Source: Pseudoselenomonas ruminantium (GTDB lineage: Bacteria > Bacillota > Negativicutes > Selenomonadales > Selenomonadaceae). Taken from it: a stretch of DNA of 64,000 bases. Made by a program: the position numbers and the translations under genes. A model generated the notes under the pieces. It saw only the letters and a list, made by a program, of their open reading frames with translations. It was not told where the DNA came from and did no database searches. The stretch is taken from positions 1-64,000 of the forward strand of contig NZ_FNJQ01000001.1 of the NCBI RefSeq assembly GCF_900104055.1. Direction: 5' to 3'. How positions within the stretch are numbered: position 1 is the first letter of the stretch; the number at the start of each line of letters is the position of its first letter. Positions 57,255 to 64,000 of the stretch are shown here, one piece after another.

Positions 57255-58710
57255 CTTTTTCCTCCCAATGATTCATATAAAAAGTAGTAGCTTCAAAAAA
57301 AAGTAACCAATGCAAACAAAGTCCACCAGTACTTACCGTTACAGGTAACCCTCCAATCATAAAAATCAATCCTAAAATCAGTACATCATAACGCAAATTT
57401 TCCCGTGATACTGACAGCATTCTATACAAAGCATACACACCCAAAATTCCCATATTCATCAACATAAATATAGAAAAATCATGAATGTACTGAACGTGCC
57501 AGGATATACCTAATAGCGGTCTAGCCATGAACACCTGCCAGCCTTCGTAAATACTGACAAAACGAGCAATAGTCGATCCTATACCGCTATTACCACCAAT
57601 AATACCAATACCGACAAAACCATTGTTTTTACCTAAAAATTCTATCACTTCTAGTGCATCCATCAAACGGTTATAAAGATAATCATTTTGCGAAATTACA
57701 TATGAAACGATTATGCATACACCAACAAAGGAAAGAAGAATTAATTTGCGGCACAAAAAAAAACCAAAGACTGAACCGCCATTCTCTCTAATACGAAGAA
57801 GTATTGTACAGCAAGCAATAATAAATAAAAACCACACAGACGAGAAACCACCAGTAAGAAGCATTAATACCAAGCATAAAAGGAATGTCATATTACTATA
57901 TGTCTGTGGTACATTCCAGCCTCTCTTTTGAGCAAATTTCCTTAAAATATTTCCCAACAACATAAGCATGGCAATATTGAATAAAACGCAATTATAATGG
58001 GATGGTTCCCTTGTTCCCCCTTGCAATGTGTAAAAAATTCCATCGCGAATCCTAGCATCCGTATAAATCGACTCTTCATTTACTCCTAGCAATATGGCAG
58101 CGAAGTCAAAAGTGAATGTAAGATTGCCAATAACATTTTTTACTATAAATTCAAAATAACCGTAATATATCACATATTTCAACCAGCCAACAATTCTCAT
58201 ATAGGGAGAGATAAACCATTCAAAACTATATATTTGCTTAAAAATAAGGACTTCAAAAGCAAAGATAAATACTTCCCATAGTGGACGCAAAAAAGAACTA
58301 ACACTTGGAACATATTGATACATTAAACATTTCCCCGCCACATATCCATCCCAACTTATTTTCGAACTTTGTTCCGGCATCAACAGTCCATCATATGGTA
58401 GCAATTTTTCATAAATCATCCCAAATATAATAATAGTAATAAAGCCAATTACCGTCATAAGAATATTCTTTTTTAAGTAAACACGCCCACTAAATAATAG
58501 ATAAAACGAATATATTAGAAGGCAGTAACCAGCAACACCATATAACGATGATACTTCATGTTGTCCAATCTTAAAAAAATAACCTTGAAACCAACATAAC
58601 TGTAATACACATACAGTTGCAAATAAGTCAGCATAACGCTTTTGCCAACAATTTTCTCTTAGCATAATATATAGAAGTACACCTATAACGATTATAGATA
58701 ATATAGGCAC
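57214..58710 (-). CDS. Putative O-antigen/polysaccharide polymerase, Wzy-like
   Basis: Very hydrophobic protein of about 498 residues with about 10-12 predicted helices and a large periplasmic loop (around residues 110-160 and 330-380). Sequence motifs are not conserved among Wzy proteins, so the call rests on topology and position between flippase and glycosyltransferases. The start is set at GTG 58710 because GGAGG lies eight bases upstream; the TTG just before and a TTG at 58737 are alternatives. Confidence 0.65.
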   Translation of the reverse strand: MPILSIIVIGVLLYIMLRENCWQKRYADLFATVCVLQLCWFQGYFFKIGQHEVSSLYGVAGYCLLIYSFYLLFSGRVYLKKNILMTVIGFITIIIFGMIYEKLLPYDGLLMPEQSSKISWDGYVAGKCLMYQYVPSVSSFLRPLWEVFIFAFEVLIFKQIYSFEWFISPYMRIVGWLKYVIYYGYFEFIVKNVIGNLTFTFDFAAILLGVNEESIYTDARIRDGIFYTLQGGTREPSHYNCVLFNIAMLMLLGNILRKFAQKRGWNVPQTYSNMTFLLCLVLMLLTGGFSSVWFLFIIACCTILLRIRENGGSVFGFFLCRKLILLSFVGVCIIVSYVISQNDYLYNRLMDALEVIEFLGKNNGFVGIGIIGGNSGIGSTIARFVSIYEGWQVFMARPLLGISWHVQYIHDFSIFMLMNMGILGVYALYRMLSVSRENLRYDVLILGLIFMIGGLPVTVSTGGLCLHWLLFFEATTFYMNHWEEKDVSAKDIDYHSCV

Positions 58711-58824
58711 CAAAGTAACCTCCAAGCTTTTCAACAACCAACAGTATTTTCACTAAAATGATTTCTTCGATATATAGTATTTATTCTAAATATAACAAGC
58801 AACATTAGCACCAATAATATTGCT

Positions 58825-59766
58825 TTATAAACGCATAAAATTCTCAATCCACCCATCCACAGTATACTTCTCGATTTTATCATTTTCTATATTTTCATAA
58901 GGGGAATTCAAAAACTCGTTTAATGTAGCATAGCTATCTATATTAATTATAAATATGTTATTAGAATTATAGAATTTTTCATTTACAATATTCTCATTAT
59001 TTGTAATTAATTTTTTTTTGTAAAACATTGCTTCTACTGAACGCCATGTTAACCCACTCTGCCCTTCTTGAACAATTTCTAAAATGCACTTACTCCCCCA
59101 TTCTTTTTGTAAAAGGTCGATATATTCTATTTCATTCTTTTTAATTAGTATATTTTCATCATCACTTTTACATGCATCATCCACAACAATAAATTCATAG
59201 GTAATATTATTTTTTTTCAATTCCTTACCTATATCAAGCAATGCTTGTAATCGATTTTTATTCAATCCACAAAAGAATACATCTCTAGATATATCATTAC
59301 TCGATGGCATATCATACATTCTTAAAACTTGATTATTGTATTTAATTCCATATTTTCTACAATCATCCAAGTCAAAACTACTGACAAAAAAATCAGGATA
59401 GTTTACATTTAATAATTTTTCTACATCTTTTCTCCCATTATATGTCAATGTGTTTCGCTGTTTATCCACACTATTCCATAGCCAATATACAATCTTTGCA
59501 TTTTTCTTTCTTTCTTTGACTATATATTTTATAATATCTAGAGGATATGTACATTCAAACACTATTATCAAATCATAATCAGCAATGTTTTTTTTGGTAA
59601 AATCATAAAACCATTCGAATTTTGGCAAGCTACATGCATGCCATAATCTTTTTATTATTTTTCCTAAAAAATTACATTTTTTATATGCATAAGACAAATC
59701 TATCTCTGTATCCACAAATAATTCTGCTGTATAATTTCTTTTATTAGCAATTATAAGAACCTTCAA
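58825..59766 (-). CDS. Putative glycosyltransferase of the polysaccharide locus
   Basis: AT-rich gene for a protein of 313 residues that begins MKVLIIANKRNY-like, a Rossmann start. C-terminal QEGQSGLTWRSVEAMFYKKKLITNN resembles the donor-site region of polysaccharide biosynthesis transferases. The family is not certain. The start is a TTG at 59766, with GGAGG six bases upstream, and the gene overlaps its upstream neighbour by 23 bases. Confidence 0.6.
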   Translation of the reverse strand: MKVLIIANKRNYTAELFVDTEIDLSYAYKKCNFLGKIIKRLWHACSLPKFEWFYDFTKKNIADYDLIIVFECTYPLDIIKYIVKERKKNAKIVYWLWNSVDKQRNTLTYNGRKDVEKLLNVNYPDFFVSSFDLDDCRKYGIKYNNQVLRMYDMPSSNDISRDVFFCGLNKNRLQALLDIGKELKKNNITYEFIVVDDACKSDDENILIKKNEIEYIDLLQKEWGSKCILEIVQEGQSGLTWRSVEAMFYKKKLITNNENIVNEKFYNSNNIFIINIDSYATLNEFLNSPYENIENDKIEKYTVDGWIENFMRL

Positions 59767-60982
59767 TATTACCCTCCATTCTATTAAGCAATTTTTCAAC
59801 ATCATTTATTGATATTTCACTATCATCAAAAAAATCAATATTTATCAAATAGCTCATTACATATTTTCGCAATTGCTCTCCATTCATCTTTGCATAGAAG
59901 CTTCTACCTAAAAACTTTACATTTTTATTCATAATCATTGCCTCTAAACCAACTGTTGAATTAATTGTAATAATTTCATATGCATATTTTATTATCTCGA
60001 AAGTATTATCATTAACCAATATAAAGTTACTATTCTTTCTTAAACCTAGTAATTTGTTAATGACTTGATAATCACTTTCCTGTGGATGCGGTTTAATCAC
60101 TAATTTTTTGTTCAACTTTTGGGCACGATCAATTGCTATTTTAATCGAATCATCGACTGTAACATCACTATTAATTAACACTTGCGTATCATAACTTACT
60201 TGCAACGGTAAAAAAACATATTCATCTTGATGTTTTTTATATATATAATTATCAAACTGAAAATTATTGCCAAAATTCTTAACCAATCCTAGAAATCTCT
60301 TAAATATGTATTTTTTATTATATCCAACATGAGTTACAAAAAAATATCCTATTACATCCAGCAAAACCTTAAAAGACAAGTCCGTAAATCTACTTTTCGC
60401 CTGCGGAACTTTTATTTGTCTTTCTTTATATAACAAATATTTTTCTCGCCAATCATTGTACTCAGCTACATTATCACTGTATCTGTCTAGTATTTGAATG
60501 TTATTGTATATTTCAGATTTAGCATTTGTACCAAACTTATCGACAAATAATTTACCAGGCAAATTAGAAACTTCGCAGAATAAGACCTTCTTATAATACT
60601 GTCTTGCAAAATTACTTGCTGCACGATGTTCCACATTTAGGCCATTCCATATGATTATACCGTCTACTGGCTGTTTTTTTTCGATTTGTTCTAAATCAGC
60701 GAATACGACATTATATAAGCACGCGCATTCATCGGAATTCATTCTATTCGATAGCACTTCCACTTGATCATTAAACTTGACACTATGTATTTTCTCAAAT
60801 CTAACTTTTTTCTTTTTAGCTATCGTAGTATCAAACCCATGTTTTTTTAGAAACATGTATGCCGAATACTGTATTGTGTAGAAATGAACTTTACAATCCA
60901 TACTATGCAATACTTCTGCCAATCTTGCTCCAAATTTTGCCTGCTTATAAGTTGATAGCATAATAATAACTTTATTCATCAT
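59744..60982 (-). CDS. Capsule polysaccharide biosynthesis protein, KpsS/KpsC-like
   Basis: Protein of 412 residues resembling the capsule synthesis family of Kdo transferases. KPHPQESD near 298-305 and INSTVGLEAM near 340-349 are the family's typical motifs. It may add Kdo-type or other linkers to a lipid anchor. The Kdo genes at 51.3-53.1 kb agree with this. AT-rich, no signal peptide. Confidence 0.7.
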   Translation of the reverse strand: MMNKVIIMLSTYKQAKFGARLAEVLHSMDCKVHFYTIQYSAYMFLKKHGFDTTIAKKKKVRFEKIHSVKFNDQVEVLSNRMNSDECACLYNVVFADLEQIEKKQPVDGIIIWNGLNVEHRAASNFARQYYKKVLFCEVSNLPGKLFVDKFGTNAKSEIYNNIQILDRYSDNVAEYNDWREKYLLYKERQIKVPQAKSRFTDLSFKVLLDVIGYFFVTHVGYNKKYIFKRFLGLVKNFGNNFQFDNYIYKKHQDEYVFLPLQVSYDTQVLINSDVTVDDSIKIAIDRAQKLNKKLVIKPHPQESDYQVINKLLGLRKNSNFILVNDNTFEIIKYAYEIITINSTVGLEAMIMNKNVKFLGRSFYAKMNGEQLRKYVMSYLINIDFFDDSEISINDVEKLLNRMEGNIEGSYNC

Positions 60983-61107
60983 CCAAGAATCTTCCCTAAT
61001 ATTTTGATATCATTTTCTATTTTCTTTGCGTATTACTTACATTGCTAAGCCATTAAAGAATATCATATATTTTTACCACCATTGCCAGAAAAATGTGATG
61101 TAGTCAT

Positions 61108-61311
61108 TTATTTTGTATTATCTTGATCTCCTAAATTCAACAAATCACCAATATCTATTGAATAGCCTTCATTTAATGCTTGCATTCCAGATTTATCGCC
61201 AGCCTTTGTAATTCCCAAATCTTTCCGTGTTATAGCAGAATCTCCAGCAGCCTTTGCCCATAAATCATCTTTGCTAATTGCCTTCTGATTGTTTTTTTTA
61301 TCATCTGCCAT
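61108..61311 (-). CDS. Small acidic protein, 67 residues, unknown function
   Basis: Hydrophilic small protein rich in Asp, Lys and Ala, with no cysteine and no membrane segment. An AGGAGG overlaps the stop codon of the upstream membrane-protein gene and is seven bases before the ATG at 61311, so the two genes are coupled. No family recognised. It could be an immunity, antitoxin or regulatory partner of the membrane protein, by position only. Confidence 0.6.
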   Translation of the reverse strand: MADDKKNNQKAISKDDLWAKAAGDSAITRKDLGITKAGDKSGMQALNEGYSIDIGDLLNLGDQDNTK

Positions 61312-61322
61312 GATATTGCCTC

Positions 61323-62006
61323 CTAAACATTCCACTGTAAATATTTAATAAAAATAATTACGATTTCCGACAACTTCTTTGTATCGGCAGTAGCTTTTGG
61401 TTCAAATACACCAATTATAGTAACTACTAACAATGCTACAATCGTCCTTTTTATTAATTTTACGCACTCATCCAATTCATTATATTTTTTATCAATCAAT
61501 TGATTGTTTTTAAAAGTTGCTCGTTCATAAATCCCTGTTATATATCTTACTACTTGATTTTGATGTGCCAGCACCATATTATATTCAACAATATCAGCAC
61601 TATCAAGCCTATTCATTTTTATAGATGATAATACTTTGATTAATTTAAAAATTAGTGATATTGTCCGATAGCAAGCATAACTGATTGCAAATCCATATAT
61701 AACAAGCATTATCCATTCGTAAAGCATATTGGGCATTTTTATCTTCTCAATATTCGATAATGCACCGGTTAACATAACAAATATAAATGCACAAACAGTC
61801 AACATGATGTAGACTTTGTTATCCAGCCTGTCTAATCTTTTTATACAATGCTCGTATTCAGTTTTTGAAATTTCAAGTACTGTTTGAGGATTATTTTGAC
61901 AATTATATATTGGCTTATTAGCTGCAGTATTCTCAGTTTTGTTTATAGACATTATATAGTCTTTAGAAACGTTATTTTCGTCAGAAACATTCACAAAATA
62001 CTTCAT
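61323..62006 (-). CDS. Membrane protein with three helices, SLATT/PycTM-like in layout
   Basis: Protein of 227 residues: a hydrophilic start (1-65), two helices close together (about 67-87 and 96-118), a cytoplasmic stretch (about 120-187) that contains NQVVRYITGIYERATFKNNQ and a KKYNELDE motif, and a third helix near 190-208. This layout recalls the SLATT and PycTM effector domains found with antiphage signalling systems, in which a KY-type motif precedes the last helix. No nucleotide cyclase or sensor gene is next to it, so this is a structural resemblance only. No good Shine-Dalgarno is seen at the ATG. Nothing in it suggests polysaccharide synthesis. Confidence 0.5.
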   Translation of the reverse strand: MKYFVNVSDENNVSKDYIMSINKTENTAANKPIYNCQNNPQTVLEISKTEYEHCIKRLDRLDNKVYIMLTVCAFIFVMLTGALSNIEKIKMPNMLYEWIMLVIYGFAISYACYRTISLIFKLIKVLSSIKMNRLDSADIVEYNMVLAHQNQVVRYITGIYERATFKNNQLIDKKYNELDECVKLIKRTIVALLVVTIIGVFEPKATADTKKLSEIVIIFIKYLQWNV

Positions 62007-62043
62007 ATAATTAAACGCATATTATAATTTTATAGTAAAAAGT

Positions 62044-63138
62044 TCACTTTCTTACCGAAACAAAATCAGCAAAATTAACGCGAAAATTCTCTATACTGAA
62101 CCGTTCTGCATTATGTCGGCATTTTTCTGCTCTTATTCCTTCATTATCACTCATCTTTGTTACAGCTTCCCTTATATCAGCTGCATCCTGTCTATAAAAG
62201 AAAATACCTGTTTCATTTTCTTTTACAGTTTCAAGCGCTCCGCCTTTTCCATAGGCAATCACTGGAGTTCCGCAAGCCTGTGCTTCTACTGGCGTAATCC
62301 CAAAATCCTCTTCAGCTGCGAACACAAATGCCTTGGCATGTTGCATTTTTTCTTTCATCACTTCAAAAGTCTGATATCCCATCATGGTTATATTTTCTTT
62401 GGCAATGGCTTTAATTTTTTCATAGTCCGGGCCATCACCTATTACTATCAGTTTCTTATCCGGCATTTCATTAAAAGCTTCTACAATCAGCTTCACTTTT
62501 TTATATGGCACCAAACGGGAAGCAGTCAGATAGTAATCTTCTTTTTCCTCACAGTATTCAAAAGCATCAATGTCTACCGGCGGATAAATCACTTTTGCCT
62601 CTCTGCCATATACCTTCTTTATACGTTTAGCGATAAATTTAGAGTTAGCAATGAAGTAATCCACACCATTGGCCGTTCTTGTATCCCACATGCGCATATA
62701 GTGCAAAATTATTTTTGCCAACCAGCCTTTAAGACCGTGGTTCAGATTTGACTCTTCAAGATATTGATGCGTCAAATCCCAAGCGTAACGAATCGGACTG
62801 TGCACATAGGAAATATGTATCTGATTAGGCCCGGTTAATATGCCTTTTGCCACACAATGTGAGCTGGATATGACCAAATCATAGTCTGTCACATCTAATT
62901 GTTCTATCGCCAACGGCATTAATGGCAGATAACTGCGATAATGTTTTTTTGCTCCGGGCAAATTTTGGATAAAGCTTGTATGCGTCTTCTTATTTTTTAT
63001 GAAATCGCGTTGCCCTTCGGGCAAGAAATCTACCAAACAAAAAATATCTGCTTCCGGGTAAATATTTAATATCTGTTCTACTACACGTTCTGCACCAGCA
63101 TAAGTAACCAACCAGTCACAAACTATAGCAATCTTCAT
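62044..63138 (-). CDS. Glycosyltransferase, GT4 type, WbaZ-like mannosyltransferase
   Basis: Protein of 364 residues with the CDWLVTYAGAERVVEQI start and the YVHSPIRYAWD motif typical of WbaZ/WbpZ-like transferases. The donor half has ASRLVPYKKV and the EEDFGITPVEAQACGTPVIA E-x7-E motif. GGGAGG lies eight bases before the ATG. It directly follows the chain-length regulator gene. Confidence 0.88.
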   Translation of the reverse strand: MKIAIVCDWLVTYAGAERVVEQILNIYPEADIFCLVDFLPEGQRDFIKNKKTHTSFIQNLPGAKKHYRSYLPLMPLAIEQLDVTDYDLVISSSHCVAKGILTGPNQIHISYVHSPIRYAWDLTHQYLEESNLNHGLKGWLAKIILHYMRMWDTRTANGVDYFIANSKFIAKRIKKVYGREAKVIYPPVDIDAFEYCEEKEDYYLTASRLVPYKKVKLIVEAFNEMPDKKLIVIGDGPDYEKIKAIAKENITMMGYQTFEVMKEKMQHAKAFVFAAEEDFGITPVEAQACGTPVIAYGKGGALETVKENETGIFFYRQDAADIREAVTKMSDNEGIRAEKCRHNAERFSIENFRVNFADFVSVRK

Positions 63139-63141
63139 ACA

Positions 63142-64000
63142 TCATGCCTCCCGCCTGTAGCATACCAAGCTATAACAAAAAGCAAACATACAACCTAATA
63201 CAAAACCAATAGCTGTGATAAGTATTTTTTTAGGCGATGCTGGTTTGTCTTCATCTGGCAGGTTAGCCGCATCGACAATCTGGATATCCATACTGTCCAT
63301 GGCTTCTTTCAGCTTTTTATCCTCTGCCTGCTTGATAAGGTTGGTATATATCTGTTCCTTAATGCTGGTATCACGCTGAAGGTTCAAATATTCCAGCACG
63401 GCTTTTGGGAAACCATCCAGTTTCTTTTCTTCCTCTTCCCGACGCTGTCTTATGGCCGTTTCACTGGCCTTAGCTACGGCTACGCTGACTTCAGCATTTG
63501 CCTGTTCACCGATAAGACCTGCCTGAGTGGAATTCATTGTGGTGTATTTGGAGGCTACGATGGTATTCACTTCACTGGCCAATTTCTTTTGCAGGGCATC
63601 AATTCTTTCTTTAGCAGAAATGATGCTCGGATGTTCTTCCGTATAACGTTCCCTTAATCCCACCAGATTTACTTGAGCATCTACAATCTGCTTGCGCAGC
63701 CCCATAACGATCTCATTATCGTTGATGTTATAATTCTGACTGCTAGAGCTAATATCTCCCAGTTTTGCACCCACAGCATCCAGTTTTGCCTGGTTGGCCT
63801 TTTCCTGTACCTGCATGTTGCTGATGGCTTCATCAAAGGCACTCATTTTTGACACAGCAGCCTTGGCCTGTTCATCCGGGCTATAGATCTTATGTTCCTG
63901 CTGGTATTCAGCGAATTTGGTTCTGGCATCTTCCGCATCTTTTTTCGCTTCGTCAATACGTTTTTCCAGGAATTTCACCAGCAGACTCTGGGTTTGCTGG
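63142..64000 (-). CDS. Polysaccharide chain-length regulator, Wzz/GumC-like, C-terminal part
   Basis: The gene runs off the right edge of the window; the frame stays open to base 64000, so the N terminus and first helix are missing. What remains is a long coiled-coil region (EKRIDEAKKDAEDARTKF and onwards), the conserved LRERYTEEHPSI segment, and the C-terminal transmembrane helix with the PASPKK motif before it. No tyrosine-kinase domain is fused at the C terminus, so a separate kinase or the Wzz form is likely. It controls length of the polysaccharide or its export. Confidence 0.88.
   Translation of the reverse strand, partial: QQTQSLLVKFLEKRIDEAKKDAEDARTKFAEYQQEHKIYSPDEQAKAAVSKMSAFDEAISNMQVQEKANQAKLDAVGAKLGDISSSSQNYNINDNEIVMGLRKQIVDAQVNLVGLRERYTEEHPSIISAKERIDALQKKLASEVNTIVASKYTTMNSTQAGLIGEQANAEVSVAVAKASETAIRQRREEEEKKLDGFPKAVLEYLNLQRDTSIKEQIYTNLIKQAEDKKLKEAMDSMDIQIVDAANLPDEDKPASPKKILITAIGFVLGCMFAFCYSLVCYRREA

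Overview
The window looks like a chromosome segment of a Negativicutes bacterium, close to Selenomonas ruminantium. The strongest clue is the lysine/ornithine decarboxylase at 14007-15188. Its residues A44, G45, V46, K51 and P54 are those I remember for the S. ruminantium enzyme, which makes the cadaverine bound to that organism's peptidoglycan. Firmicute-type genes (sepF, ctsR-mcsA-mcsB-clpC, pyrK/pyrD class 1B) occur beside Gram-negative envelope genes (kdsD, kdsA, GDP-fucose pathway, Wzx/Wzy-like proteins), as expected for an outer-membrane Firmicute. Nearly all genes lie on the minus strand. The plus-strand genes are rpmB, a tyrosine recombinase, mutY and a FIST-domain chemoreceptor.

Layout. 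1-368: no gene, a GC-rich block and a long hairpin. 0.37-6.3 kb: housekeeping (pepD, sepF, typA, xth, lepB, rplS). 6.4-13.7 kb: a compact six-gene membrane-bound group 4 [NiFe] hydrogenase operon of Hyf type. The NuoC- and NuoD-like parts are fused, and a ferredoxin part is fused to the small subunit. 13.8-15.2 kb: ldc and a coupled 62-residue protein. 15.4-16.8 kb: rpmB and a lone tyrosine recombinase. 16.8-23.0 kb: branched-chain amino acid cluster in the order ilvN-ilvC-leuC-leuD-leuB-ilvB. 23.3-26.6 kb: mutY and a soluble chemoreceptor. 26.6-29.0 kb: a LysR regulator and radA. 29.1-33.8 kb: ctsR-mcsA-mcsB-clpC, ending in an overlapping gene for a 41-residue hydrophobic basic peptide. 33.9-43.5 kb: a complete de novo UMP operon, pyrB-pyrC-carA-carB-pyrK-pyrD-pyrF-pyrE, preceded by a promoter-leader-terminator unit that is either a small RNA or an attenuator. 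43.8-46.5 kb: a cytoplasmic molybdopterin oxidoreductase and an XRE/resolvase-tail chimera. 46.5-64.0 kb: surface polysaccharide locus.

In the polysaccharide locus, kdsA and kdsD feed Kdo synthesis, and manB, manC, gmd and fcl make GDP-mannose and GDP-fucose. An AT-rich segment (about 53.2-62.0 kb) carries a flippase, an acetyltransferase, glycosyltransferases, a polymerase candidate and a KpsS-like protein. This segment looks horizontally exchanged. It also holds a two-gene unit, a three-helix membrane protein plus a 66-residue acidic protein, that does not fit polysaccharide synthesis. The window ends inside a Wzz/GumC-type chain-length regulator.

The items most worth a second look are the 41-residue peptide after clpC, the pyrB upstream RNA, the compact hydrogenase, the XRE-resolvase chimera and the membrane-protein pair in the polysaccharide locus. 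Product names come from reading the translated sequences. No database search was run.
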